From Clostridia bacterium (GTDB lineage: Bacteria > Bacillota > Clostridia > Christensenellales > Aristaeellaceae): a DNA stretch of 64,000 nt. A program made the position numbers and the translations under genes. The notes beneath the pieces were generated by a model that saw nothing but the letters and a program-made list of their open reading frames with translations, did not search any database and was not told where the DNA came from. Each line of letters starts with the position of its first letter. Within the stretch, counting starts at the first letter, position 1. The stretch spans positions 22,796 to 86,795 of the forward strand of contig JAFZOG010000041.1 of assembly GCA_017550745.1 (NCBI GenBank), in the 5' to 3' direction. This document shows, in pieces, positions 52,829-62,649 of the stretch.

Positions 52829-55800
52829 ATGCTGGATAGGCTTCGTAAAAACCTGCATATTGATTTTGTCCGCTGTCTGATTGCGCTGCCCGCGGCTTTT
52901 TTAAGCTCCCTGAGCGTGAGTGTGTTTTGTTATGTGCGGTCTTTTCCGGAGATGGGCCTGTATTACAGCGGCGGCATGACCAATCTCCTTGGAAACGCCG
53001 TGACCGTATGGACGATCCTTTTGTTTTTGCCCATGGCCGTTTTTTTTGCCGCCGTACTGCACGCCGTGCGGAAGCCGCATATCACCGGCGCGGTGGTTTC
53101 CCTGCTGCTGGCGTTCAATATGGTGGTTTCCCTTTCCATGGAGCACAGCGAACTGACGGAGATCTTTTTGCCAGACGGCGTGATGTGCAATGCCCTGACG
53201 CTGCTGGGCTTCGCGCTTTTGCTGGACGCGTGCGTTGAACTGCTTTACCTGTGGTGTGACAGGAGGACGCAGCGCCGGATCCTGCTTCAGCGGATGGACG
53301 CCTGGACCGTGTTCAAGCAGTTCCTGACCGCGATGTTTGTGGTGCTGCTCTGCTGGCTGCCCATCATCCTGTGCTGCTATCCCGGCAGCATGCACAATGA
53401 CACCCGGTATCAGGTCATGGGCTGGATCGGATTGAAGCAGATCACCGCATCCCACCCCATTCTGACGACGGCGGTTTACGGCTCGCTGTACCAGCTGGGC
53501 ATGTATATCGGCGGGCAGAATGAAGCGCTGTTTCTGAACGTAGTGTTCCAGGCGCTGTTTAATGCCGCGGCCATCGGCCTGGTGGCGGTATACAACAGAA
53601 AATATACCGGCTCCAGGGGCTGGTACTGGGCCACCGTGCTGTTTTTCGGCCTGCTGCCCGTCTGGCAGAGCGCGTCCCAGCTGATCATCAAGGATGTGCT
53701 GCATACAGGGTGCTATCTGCTGTTCTATGTGGTGTATCTGGAATGCCTTCGGACCCGGGAGAAAAAGTGGAGCCATGTCCTGCTGCTGCTGTTCACCGCC
53801 ATTCTGGTGGCGTATACCCGAAAGGCCGCGTTCTATCTGGCGCTCATCTGCATCATCGTTGTGACGGTGGCGCACTGGAAGAAGTTTTTCCTTCCTTACC
53901 TTGTCATGCTGATGATGTTTGCGGGCCTTTTCTGGTTTTCGCAGCAGGTGCTGTATCCCATGGTGGGCATCGGGGAGGAATGGAAGTCCGAAAACTACAG
54001 CCTGCAGTTCCAGCAGGTGGCCCTGTACTGCCGCACCTACGGCGACGAAATGACGGACGAGGAAAAGGCCATCATCAACGGCACGCTGGATTTTGATACC
54101 ATCGTACGGGATTATTCCCCCATGAAATCCGACGATGTGAAAAGCACCTTCCATGATACCTGGAAGGACCACGCGGAATTCTGGGCGCTGTACAGGCAAA
54201 TGTTCCTGCGGCATCCGCTCCTGTTCGTCAAAGGGACGATCATGACCACCTTTGAGCATATGAATCCCTGGTTCGACGGCATCAATTTCCGGGTGGCCAT
54301 TTCCCACGAAGAGGACTTTATTACCGTAGAATTTGCGTCAGGCATGCACAGGGAGCTGAGCAAGTTCTGGAATCTGTGCCTGCGTATCCCGGTGATCCGG
54401 ATGCTGATCGGCAACGGCCTGTATACCTGGCTGCTGCTGGCGGCGCTGGGCTATTCCTTGAAGAAGCGTTCGCTGTGGGCTTTCCTTGGGCTGATCCCCA
54501 GCCTGACGCTCTTTATCGGCTTATTTATGAGCCATGTGAACGGCGAGATCCGCTACGGCTATCCGCTGATCGCCGCTACGCCGCTGGTATTCTGCTGGGT
54601 GCTGTACGCGTCGTCCCAGGGGAGGGGCAAGGGCAGTTTTACGGAGGAGTCCGCGGCTGAGCCGCCCAGGCGCAGCCTTGCCGATCGGCTCAGGCATGCG
54701 GCGGCCCGTTTGGACCAGGCTTCAGAAACCATGGATGTCATTCTCCATGGCCAAAAAGCAACGAACGCCCAGGCCGTTGCCTCTCCGTCCCAGGCGGCGG
54801 AAAAACCCGAAAGCGCCCCGGCTTCACCGCAGGCGGAGGATGCCGGGCAAAAAAACAAAGATGTACCGGCAACACCGGTTCCCTCCACGGAGGAAGCGGC
54901 GCAGCCGCAGGAAGGCGCGCCGGGAAACAGCCATACGGAAAAGCGAAAAATGCCCTCCTTATGGAGCAGGCTATTGTTTGCTTACTCCGAAGACGGAAGA
55001 ATCGAAGCGGACGGGGTGATGTTCCGCGCAGGGGCGGCGGCCATCCTGTCCGCCCTGAGCGTCAGCCTGCTTGGATATCTGAATACCCAGGGTGATATCA
55101 CCGGCATCCGCTACCTGCTGCTGAATGCCTTCAACATCCGGTTTTTCCTGCTGCTGATCCCCTTCTTCCTGCTGTATTCGGTTCTCTACCGGATGATCGG
55201 CAAGGTTTATTTCAGCAGCCTGGCCGTATCCGGCGTGATGGCGATGAGCGTGGTGGTTTCCCTCGCCATGAACCACAGCGGTTTTTCGGAGATTTTCCTT
55301 CCCGCCGGCGCGGCCGGAAACCTGGTGATCCTGCTGGGCATCGCGCTGATGATCCATGCGTGCGTCTCCCTCATCTATGTGTGGTTTGACCGAAAATCGG
55401 CCCGCAGGATCAAACCGATCCGAGTCAGCGGCTCTTCCCTCCCTCAGGAATACGGCGGAGCGTTTTTCTCCATTTTTATTTGCTGGATCCCCATTCTGTT
55501 TTTCTGCTATCCCGGATCGGTGGATACGTCCGCGGCGTCCCAGGTGGGGCAGTGGATCGGCCAGGATGGCATGACCAACGCGTATCCGCTTCTGTCCACT
55601 GCCTTTTATGGGCTGATCTGTCAATTGAACCGGATCGTCGGCAGCGAGGAAAAGGCGTGGATGCTGTGCGTGCTGCTGCAGGGTATTTTGAACGCCGCGG
55701 TGATGGCCTGCACAGCCGTCAGCGTGGGCCGTCTGGCAGGCTCCAAAACCTGGAAATGGGTGACCGTTGCGTTCTTTGGCATTTTACCGGCCTGGCAGAA

Positions 55801-58279
55801 CGCTGCCCAGCTGGTGATGCCGGAGGTTTTCCAGACGGGCATCCTGCTGCTGTTCTGCTGCCAGTATCTGAAATGCCTGGACAAGGAGCATCGCGTCCGG
55901 GATATCGTGGGGCTGCTGGTGTGCGCACTCCTGGTGATGTTTGCGAAAACCAATGCGGTCATCATCGTGGGGATCTGCTTTGCCATCCTGCTTCTGCGCC
56001 ATTGGAAAAAGCGGCTGCTGCATTATATCGTGTGCCTGGCGATCACGGCAGGCGTATTTTGGGGCGGCAGCCAATTCCTTTACCCCATGCTGAACATCCA
56101 GCCCGCGGCGGAGGATCACACCCGGGAATTCCAACAGGCGGCGCTTTACTGCCGCACCTATCAGGAAGAAATGACGGAGGATGAAATCGCCGTCGTCGCA
56201 GGCGCGCTGGATGATGACACTTTCCTTCCTGAGTATACGACCCTGAACGCCGACGCGGATAAAGCCGGCGTCCCGGCTGAAAGCGGGGCCGGGGAAAACG
56301 CGGATATGACCGCGTTCTGGCAGTTGTACCAACAGATGCGCGAAAAGCATCCGCTCCTGTTTGTCAAGGAGCGGATCATGGGCACCTTTGGCTACTGGGA
56401 TCCCTGGTTCAGCCAGGTGAACCTGCGCTTGTCCATCGCCCAGAAGCCCGGCGTGGTCAGCACCCGATTCGCTTCTGACAGCCGTGTCCGGATGGTGCGG
56501 GATTATTGGGAAGCATGGCTTCACGCGCCTGTGGCGCGGATGCTGGTGGGCACGGGGCTGTTCGTGTGGCTGCTGCTCACGGCGCTGGGCTATTCCGTAA
56601 AACGGCGTTCCCTGCCTGCGTTCCTGGGGCTGGCGCCTTCGCTTGTTTTACTGGCGGAGCTGTGTATAAGCCCGGCCAACGGCGACCTGCGCTACAGCTA
56701 TGCGCTGATCGCGGCGACGCCGCTGATCCTTTCCTGGGTGGTTTACGCCGCGTCCCAAAAGGCCGCCGTTCAGGCGGAAGAAACAGCCGGGATGTCCCTG
56801 CGCCAGTGGGCCGAGGGGATCCCGGACCGGCTTGAGAAGGCGGCGGAACGGAATAAAATCCATCCGCGCTCTGCCGCGGAAACGCCTGCCGCCCCGGTTC
56901 AGCCCGAAACGGAAAAGAAAGGGCCTGTCGCAGGCCCGGCGGTTCCCCAGCAGGAAACGACAAAACCGGCATGGACAGCGCCGCCGCCGGAAACCCATGC
57001 AAAGCCTCAGCCCGCGCCTGCAGCCGTGCCCGCCGATCAAGCGGCGGAGCAAACGAAAACGCCCTTGCCTGACGCCCCGGTTCCTTCCGATGCAAAAACC
57101 CCGGAAAACGGGACGGAGCTTCACGCGGAACAGGGAGGGCTGGACAAGGTGCTGTCCTGGATCCAGACGTATATCCCCATCCCCCGGAACCCCAAGGTGT
57201 ATTTGGACGTGGTCAAAATCATCGCCATTTATATGGTGCTGTTCAACCACACGGGTTCCTCCGGCTTTACGATGTACCGGAAGGTGACGGAACTGCCCTG
57301 GCATCTGCCCCTGGTGGTGCTGTCCATTTTTATCAAGATCGCCGTGCCGCTGTTCTTTATGGCCTCCGGAGCGCTGCTGCTGGGCAGGGACGAGCCCTAC
57401 AAAGCGCTGTTCAAGCACCGCGTGCTGCGCTTCTCCATCATATTGGTGGCGGCCTCTTTCATCAACTACTGGGCTTACGTGAAGGGCAATTCGCCGTTTT
57501 CCCTGCTGGATTTTCTGAGCAGGCTGTATACTAACGACGTCGTCACCCCGCTGTGGTATCTGTACAGCTATATCGCGTTCCTGTGCATGCTGCCCTTCCT
57601 GCGGAAGCTGGCGAGGCAGATGAAGGATACGGACTATCTGTGGCTGCTGCTCTCCTTCCTGCTCATGAAGCTGATTTCCGTCGCCGACGCGATGCTCTAT
57701 CAGGGAAGCAATTACCATGCCAGCGATTTCTATCTTTTCACCGCCTATACCTATGTGGTTTACGCCTTATGCGGGTATTACATCGAAAAGGACGGCTTGA
57801 AAAAGTACGATTCCGGCATGTTCTTCGTCCTGCTGATGGCATCCCTGGCATCCCTGGGCCTGACCTACCTGCTGACCGAATGGAAGGCGGCGGCCGCGGG
57901 GGGCTGGGAAAACACGGAAGCGCAGGATTTCTTCAACACCCTGATCGTTATCCCCAGCATCACGGTTTTCTACGGCTGCAAGCTGTATTTCGAGAAAAGG
58001 CCGGTGCCGAAAAACACGAAGAGGATCCTGTCCCTGATATCCACGTGTACCTTCGGCACGTACCTGTTTGAAAGGACCTGGCGTTTTTCCGTGTCTGACC
58101 TGGAATACCGGCTGCGTCCGTTCCTGGGCGAGCTGGGCGCTTCCATGGCGCGTATTCTGGCCGCCTGCGCCGTTGGCATCCTGGCCACGTTTGCGTGGAA
58201 AATCGTCAGCGGTTTCGTAAAAAAGAAAGCAGGGAACGTGGCGGAAAGGATTACCTCTCTCAAGGATAAAAAATCGTAA
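52829..58279 (+). CDS. 1816-residue membrane fusion: two DUF6020-like units plus acyltransferase-3
   Basis: Two homologous multi-helix units (about residues 1-600 and 715-1300) resemble DUF6020/GT-C-like membrane proteins. Both have CYPGS, DKxx-Q after tyrosine repeats, and LYCRTY. An acyltransferase-3 domain follows (about 1450-1810; YLDVVKIIAIYMVLFNHTG, FFMASGALLLGR). Pro/Ala-rich linkers join them. In unit 1 the motif reads CYPGSMHNDTRYQ...SHPILTT; in unit 2 it is CYPGSVDTSAASQ...NAYPLLST, so the His is lost and unit 2 may be inactive. I infer glycan modification. ATG 52829 has GGAGG 6 nt upstream; the ATG at 52817 overlaps that site. Confidence 0.8.
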   Translation: MLDRLRKNLHIDFVRCLIALPAAFLSSLSVSVFCYVRSFPEMGLYYSGGMTNLLGNAVTVWTILLFLPMAVFFAAVLHAVRKPHITGAVVSLLLAFNMVVSLSMEHSELTEIFLPDGVMCNALTLLGFALLLDACVELLYLWCDRRTQRRILLQRMDAWTVFKQFLTAMFVVLLCWLPIILCCYPGSMHNDTRYQVMGWIGLKQITASHPILTTAVYGSLYQLGMYIGGQNEALFLNVVFQALFNAAAIGLVAVYNRKYTGSRGWYWATVLFFGLLPVWQSASQLIIKDVLHTGCYLLFYVVYLECLRTREKKWSHVLLLLFTAILVAYTRKAAFYLALICIIVVTVAHWKKFFLPYLVMLMMFAGLFWFSQQVLYPMVGIGEEWKSENYSLQFQQVALYCRTYGDEMTDEEKAIINGTLDFDTIVRDYSPMKSDDVKSTFHDTWKDHAEFWALYRQMFLRHPLLFVKGTIMTTFEHMNPWFDGINFRVAISHEEDFITVEFASGMHRELSKFWNLCLRIPVIRMLIGNGLYTWLLLAALGYSLKKRSLWAFLGLIPSLTLFIGLFMSHVNGEIRYGYPLIAATPLVFCWVLYASSQGRGKGSFTEESAAEPPRRSLADRLRHAAARLDQASETMDVILHGQKATNAQAVASPSQAAEKPESAPASPQAEDAGQKNKDVPATPVPSTEEAAQPQEGAPGNSHTEKRKMPSLWSRLLFAYSEDGRIEADGVMFRAGAAAILSALSVSLLGYLNTQGDITGIRYLLLNAFNIRFFLLLIPFFLLYSVLYRMIGKVYFSSLAVSGVMAMSVVVSLAMNHSGFSEIFLPAGAAGNLVILLGIALMIHACVSLIYVWFDRKSARRIKPIRVSGSSLPQEYGGAFFSIFICWIPILFFCYPGSVDTSAASQVGQWIGQDGMTNAYPLLSTAFYGLICQLNRIVGSEEKAWMLCVLLQGILNAAVMACTAVSVGRLAGSKTWKWVTVAFFGILPAWQNAAQLVMPEVFQTGILLLFCCQYLKCLDKEHRVRDIVGLLVCALLVMFAKTNAVIIVGICFAILLLRHWKKRLLHYIVCLAITAGVFWGGSQFLYPMLNIQPAAEDHTREFQQAALYCRTYQEEMTEDEIAVVAGALDDDTFLPEYTTLNADADKAGVPAESGAGENADMTAFWQLYQQMREKHPLLFVKERIMGTFGYWDPWFSQVNLRLSIAQKPGVVSTRFASDSRVRMVRDYWEAWLHAPVARMLVGTGLFVWLLLTALGYSVKRRSLPAFLGLAPSLVLLAELCISPANGDLRYSYALIAATPLILSWVVYAASQKAAVQAEETAGMSLRQWAEGIPDRLEKAAERNKIHPRSAAETPAAPVQPETEKKGPVAGPAVPQQETTKPAWTAPPPETHAKPQPAPAAVPADQAAEQTKTPLPDAPVPSDAKTPENGTELHAEQGGLDKVLSWIQTYIPIPRNPKVYLDVVKIIAIYMVLFNHTGSSGFTMYRKVTELPWHLPLVVLSIFIKIAVPLFFMASGALLLGRDEPYKALFKHRVLRFSIILVAASFINYWAYVKGNSPFSLLDFLSRLYTNDVVTPLWYLYSYIAFLCMLPFLRKLARQMKDTDYLWLLLSFLLMKLISVADAMLYQGSNYHASDFYLFTAYTYVVYALCGYYIEKDGLKKYDSGMFFVLLMASLASLGLTYLLTEWKAAAAGGWENTEAQDFFNTLIVIPSITVFYGCKLYFEKRPVPKNTKRILSLISTCTFGTYLFERTWRFSVSDLEYRLRPFLGELGASMARILAACAVGILATFAWKIVSGFVKKKAGNVAERITSLKDKKS

Positions 58280-58293
58280 GGAGTGGAAGGCAC

Positions 58294-59625
58294 ATGATTG
58301 TCATTCTGCTGTCCGGCGGGTCCGGGATGCGGCTGTGGCCGCTGTCCAACGAAGTGAGATCAAAGCAGTTTATCAAGATTTTCAATGATCCCACGGGCAA
58401 ACGGGAATCCATGGTGCAGCGGGTATACCGTCAGCTCAAAACCGTGGATCCCGACTGTTCGGTGACGGTCGCCACGGCGAGAAGCCAGATACCGGCCATC
58501 CTAAACCATCTGGGGAAAAAAGTGCATATCAGCATCGAGCCGTGCCGCCGGGATACCTTTCCCGCCATCGTGCTGGCGACGGCGTATCTGCATGACGTGA
58601 TGGGCATTCCCGAGGACGAGGTGGCGGTGGTCTGCCCGGTGGACCCGTATGTGGAGCTGGGTTATTTTGAGGCCCTGAAAAGGATGGATGCCCAGGCCGC
58701 GAAAGGCGAAGCCAATCTGGTGCTGATGGGCATAGAGCCCACCTACCCCAGCAAAAAGTACGGCTATATCATCCCGAATGACTGCGGGGCCGTGTCCACA
58801 GTCAAGATGTTCAAGGAAAAACCGGACGCGGCAGCAGCCCAGGAATATATCGCCGGCGGCGCGCTGTGGAACGGCGGCGTGTTTGCCTATAAGCTCAAAT
58901 ATATGCTGAACCGGGCAAAGGAACTGCTGAACTGCACAAAGTATCAGGAGCTGTACGATCACTATGAGGAATTGCCCAAGATTTCCTTCGACTACGCGGT
59001 GGTGGAAAAGGAGCCGTCCATTCAGGTGATCCGGTACCGCGGCGAATGGAAGGACGTCGGTACCTGGAATACCATGGTGGAGGCCATGCACGGCAACACC
59101 CTGGGCCATGTCATCCTCAACGAGCAATGTGAAAACGTGCATGTGCTGAACGAACTGGAAGTGCCTGTGCTGGCCATGAACGTGCAAAACCTGATCATTT
59201 CCGCCAGCCCCCAGGGCATTCTGGTGACGGAAAAGCATGCCAGCGCCCATATCAAGCCTTTTGTGGGCATGATTGACCAGCGCGCCAGGTTCTATGAAAA
59301 AGCCTGGGGTGAAATCATGGTGCTGGACGTGGGGGAAAGCAGCATGACCCTGCGGCTCAAACTGATACCCGGCGGCACCTTCCGATACCACCGGCATGAA
59401 CTGCGCGACGAATCCTGGACAGTGGTGGAAGGGACGGGCGAAGCCGTGGTCAATGACCAGACCATCCCGCTGCATCCCGGGTCTGTGGTCAACTTGCCCC
59501 GAGGCTGCATGCACAACCTGGTGGCCTATACGCATATGACCGTGATTGAAATCATGTGCGGGGAAAAGCTCAGCGACGATGATTATATCAAATTCCCAAG
59601 GGATGAGAAGCGGCCGCACTTTTGA
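58294..59625 (+). CDS. manC: Mannose-1-phosphate guanylyltransferase / phosphomannose isomerase
   Basis: This 443-residue enzyme should make GDP-mannose for the EPS. The N-terminal nucleotidyltransferase domain starts VILLSGGSGMRLWPLSNE, with SKQFIKIF and the later NGGVFAYK. The C-terminal cupin (RYHRHELRDESWTVVEGTG) is the isomerase-type domain of type II PMI enzymes. AAGGAG lies upstream of ATG 58294. Its presence implies mannose or a mannose-derived sugar such as fucose in the repeat unit. Confidence 0.92.
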   Translation: MIVILLSGGSGMRLWPLSNEVRSKQFIKIFNDPTGKRESMVQRVYRQLKTVDPDCSVTVATARSQIPAILNHLGKKVHISIEPCRRDTFPAIVLATAYLHDVMGIPEDEVAVVCPVDPYVELGYFEALKRMDAQAAKGEANLVLMGIEPTYPSKKYGYIIPNDCGAVSTVKMFKEKPDAAAAQEYIAGGALWNGGVFAYKLKYMLNRAKELLNCTKYQELYDHYEELPKISFDYAVVEKEPSIQVIRYRGEWKDVGTWNTMVEAMHGNTLGHVILNEQCENVHVLNELEVPVLAMNVQNLIISASPQGILVTEKHASAHIKPFVGMIDQRARFYEKAWGEIMVLDVGESSMTLRLKLIPGGTFRYHRHELRDESWTVVEGTGEAVVNDQTIPLHPGSVVNLPRGCMHNLVAYTHMTVIEIMCGEKLSDDDYIKFPRDEKRPHF

Positions 59626-59654
59626 CGCTTTCTTGAGGGAAGGAAGGACTGTCT

Positions 59655-60767
59655 ATGAAACTGGGAATCCTGTGTACGATGCTCAACGATTTTGGCAAGA
59701 AGGGCTTTTACAACAGCCAGGAAATCGGGCTGGGCCAGCAATTGAGCGATATGGGCCACACGGTCATCATCTATAAGGGGGTCAGGAAAGGCGAGCCCTT
59801 TGTGGAAGACAAACTGGCCGATAAGCTGGTCATCCGCTATATTCCATTGCCCCGGTTCAGCAAACACGGCTATATCAAGACCTCCTGGCTGGACAAGGAT
59901 CTGAACGGCCTGCTGTGCTTCAGCGACCAGCAGCTCTTTATCCCCCATGTGTACCGCTTCTGCGTGAAGCATCATATCAGCTTTGTCCCTTACGTGGGCA
60001 CCACCTTCAGCGTATATCCCACGCTGCGCGGAAAAGTGATGAACGTGCTGGCCGGAATGGGCACATTGCGCCTGTACCGGCACATGCCTGTGCTTGCAAA
60101 AACCGAATCGGCGAAAAAAGAACTGGAAAACCTGGGCGCCAAGGATGTTACCATCGCCATGGTGGGCCTGAATCCGCATGTGCTGCGGCAGGATTACAGA
60201 GATTTTTCAAAGGCGGAGCTGCGCAAAGAATTCGGCTTCGCCGCGGATGACGTGGTGCTGTGCTGCGTGGCCCGCATTGAAATCGACAAGCGTACGGACC
60301 AATTGATCGAGGTGCTGAACAGGAGCAGGGACAAAAAGCCGTTCCGGCTGCTGCTTGTGGGCAAGGGGCCTTTGCGGGGCCAGGTGGATCAAAAAATCAG
60401 GGAGTACAGCCTGGAGGACCGCGTGCGCATCCTGGACCGCGTGCCCTTCAGCGATATGTGGAAGATTTACCGCATGTCCGATTATTACATCAATATGAGC
60501 AAGGAAGAAATCTTCGGCATGGCGATTATGGAAGCGGTCTATTACGGCACGTCCGTAGCGGCGCGGCGGGCGCTGGGCCCCAGCATGACGCTGAAGGGCA
60601 TGCGAGGCCATTGCCTGTGCGACAGCGACGATGAGGTGGTGAACTGGATCTGCGGCCCATATCCGGATGAAAAGGATCTGGAAGAGAGCGCTCAAAAAAT
60701 GATCGCCAATTTTTCCTGGGAAAGCTGCGCCAAAGCCTTCCTCAGCAAAATTCAAGCGGCGCGCTAA
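59655..60767 (+). CDS. Glycosyltransferase, GT4 family
   Basis: This 370-residue GT-B enzyme has the GT4 C-terminal pattern: VARIEIDKRTDQLIEVL, LLVGKGPLRGQV and EEIFGMAIMEAVYYG, the E-x7-E motif that binds the nucleotide sugar. It lacks a signal peptide and should build the lipid-linked repeat unit on the cytoplasmic face. ATG 59655 follows GGAAGGA. Confidence 0.9.
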   Translation: MKLGILCTMLNDFGKKGFYNSQEIGLGQQLSDMGHTVIIYKGVRKGEPFVEDKLADKLVIRYIPLPRFSKHGYIKTSWLDKDLNGLLCFSDQQLFIPHVYRFCVKHHISFVPYVGTTFSVYPTLRGKVMNVLAGMGTLRLYRHMPVLAKTESAKKELENLGAKDVTIAMVGLNPHVLRQDYRDFSKAELRKEFGFAADDVVLCCVARIEIDKRTDQLIEVLNRSRDKKPFRLLLVGKGPLRGQVDQKIREYSLEDRVRILDRVPFSDMWKIYRMSDYYINMSKEEIFGMAIMEAVYYGTSVAARRALGPSMTLKGMRGHCLCDSDDEVVNWICGPYPDEKDLEESAQKMIANFSWESCAKAFLSKIQAAR

Positions 60768-60781
60768 AGGAGGAACGCTGT

Positions 60782-62614
60782 ATGTGCGGGATATGCGGTG
60801 TATATGACCTGAACGGGAAACGGAAGGATAAGCTGGCCCTGCTGGAAAAAATGAACGCGGCGCAAAAGCACCGGGGGCCGGACGACCAGGGCGTCTTTCT
60901 GGAAGGGCCGGCGGGGCTGGGGCACGTGCGCCTGTCCATCATCGACCTGTCCAGCGCGGGGCACCAGCCCATGCTCTACGGTGACCGGTACGCGCTGGTG
61001 TTCAACGGAGAAATCTATAATTATATCGAGCTTCGGGATGAATTGATCAAAGCGGGCTATGTATTCAGCACCCACTGCGATACCGAAGTCGTTCTGGCGG
61101 CTTACGACCATTGGGGCGAGGACTGCCAAACCCGGTTCAACGGCTTTTGGGCCATCGCCCTGTACGACCGGAAAGAAGAAAGCCTGTTTCTGTCGCGGGA
61201 CCGGTACGGCGTAAAGCCGCTGTACTATACCGGCCAGCCGGGATATTTTGTGTTCGCGTCTGAAATCAAAACGCTTTTGCAGGATGAAAACATCCCGCGC
61301 AAGGCGAATGATACGGTGATCTTCGATTACCTGGTCAACGGCTTTGTGGACTGCACGGAGGAGACCTTTTTCCAGGGCATCCTGCGGCTGCCCGCCGGGC
61401 ACTGCATGGTGCTGGACAAGGCGGGAAACCAGCGGATGAAGGCGTATTATGAGCTGCCCTACAGCGAACAGCTCATCGGCGATGTGAACGATGAAATGGT
61501 GAAAACCTTCCACAAGCTGTTCCAGGAGTCGGTGAAGCTGCGCCTGCGGGCGGATGTGCCGGTGGGCAGCTGCCTGTCCGGCGGGCTGGACTCCTCCTCC
61601 ATCGTATGCGAGAGCAGCCGCCAGCTGCGGGAGCAGAAGGCCGGGGACGACCAGAAAACGTTTTCTTCATGCTATCAGGGCGACGCCAACGATGAACGCG
61701 CGTTTATTGAAGCGGTGGTGGAAAAAACCGGCGTGGACGCCCATTACATCTATCCCACCGGGGATATGCTTTTTGAGGATCTGGATCACCTGATCTATAC
61801 CCAGGACGAGCCCTTCGTGTCCACCAGCATGTATGCCTCCTACTGCGTGATGAAGCTGGCCCACGAAAACCATATCAAGGTGCTGCTGGACGGCCAGGGG
61901 GCCGACGAAATCCTCTGCGGCTATCGGAAAGCCCGGGTGTATTACATCAAGCGCCTGCTGCACGCGAAAAAGCTGGGAAGGGCCGTCAGGGAGATCCTCT
62001 ATTACCTGCCCTACATGCGCAAGGGAAAGAACGTTTCCTTCCTGGCTGAACTCAATATGCTCAAGCAATTCCTGGGGAAAACCAGCAGCAGCGATATCCG
62101 CCACAGATACCTGGAGGAAAGCTTTGCCCATCGCACCCTGAAAAACAGCTATGAAAACAACGAACGCTTCCTGCTGAACGATTTTGACAAGATCGTGCTG
62201 CCCGCGCTGTTGCGCTATGTGGATCGGAATTCCATGGCGTTCTCCATTGAGGACCGGCTGCCCTTCCTGGATTACCGGCTGGTGGAATATGCCATGCGCC
62301 TGCCGCTGAACGCGAAAATCGACAACGGTTATTCCAAAGCGATCATGCGCAAGGCGCTGGACATGCCCAAAATCATCCGGGAGCGGAAGGACAAAATCGG
62401 CTTCTATACCCCGGAAAACGCCTGGATGGCCGCCCATTCCCAGACGTATAAAGCGCTGTTCACCGCCCCTGATTTCCGGGCGGGGAAATATATCGCCGCC
62501 CAAAAAATCGCGGACGATTGGGATCAGCTCACTTCCGGCAAGGATGATATCGGCCTGTTCCGTTACATCTGCCTGGAAAAATGGATGCGCGCCTTTGATG
62601 TGCAGTCCGCGTAA
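60782..62614 (+). CDS. asnB: Asparagine-synthase-like glutamine amidotransferase
   Basis: This 610-residue enzyme has the N-terminal class-II glutaminase with nucleophile Cys2 (CGICGVYDLNG) and GHVRLSIIDLSSAG, then the PP-loop ATP site CLSGGLDSSS of the synthase domain. It may make asparagine, but homologues in polysaccharide loci transfer ammonia to uronic acids or other sugar carboxylates. Because it sits between two glycosyltransferase genes, I favour an EPS-specific amidation role. AGGAGG lies just before ATG 60782. Confidence 0.85.
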   Translation: MCGICGVYDLNGKRKDKLALLEKMNAAQKHRGPDDQGVFLEGPAGLGHVRLSIIDLSSAGHQPMLYGDRYALVFNGEIYNYIELRDELIKAGYVFSTHCDTEVVLAAYDHWGEDCQTRFNGFWAIALYDRKEESLFLSRDRYGVKPLYYTGQPGYFVFASEIKTLLQDENIPRKANDTVIFDYLVNGFVDCTEETFFQGILRLPAGHCMVLDKAGNQRMKAYYELPYSEQLIGDVNDEMVKTFHKLFQESVKLRLRADVPVGSCLSGGLDSSSIVCESSRQLREQKAGDDQKTFSSCYQGDANDERAFIEAVVEKTGVDAHYIYPTGDMLFEDLDHLIYTQDEPFVSTSMYASYCVMKLAHENHIKVLLDGQGADEILCGYRKARVYYIKRLLHAKKLGRAVREILYYLPYMRKGKNVSFLAELNMLKQFLGKTSSSDIRHRYLEESFAHRTLKNSYENNERFLLNDFDKIVLPALLRYVDRNSMAFSIEDRLPFLDYRLVEYAMRLPLNAKIDNGYSKAIMRKALDMPKIIRERKDKIGFYTPENAWMAAHSQTYKALFTAPDFRAGKYIAAQKIADDWDQLTSGKDDIGLFRYICLEKWMRAFDVQSA

Positions 62615-62649
62615 ATCAGAAGACGCCAAAGAAGAACGGAGGAAAGACG

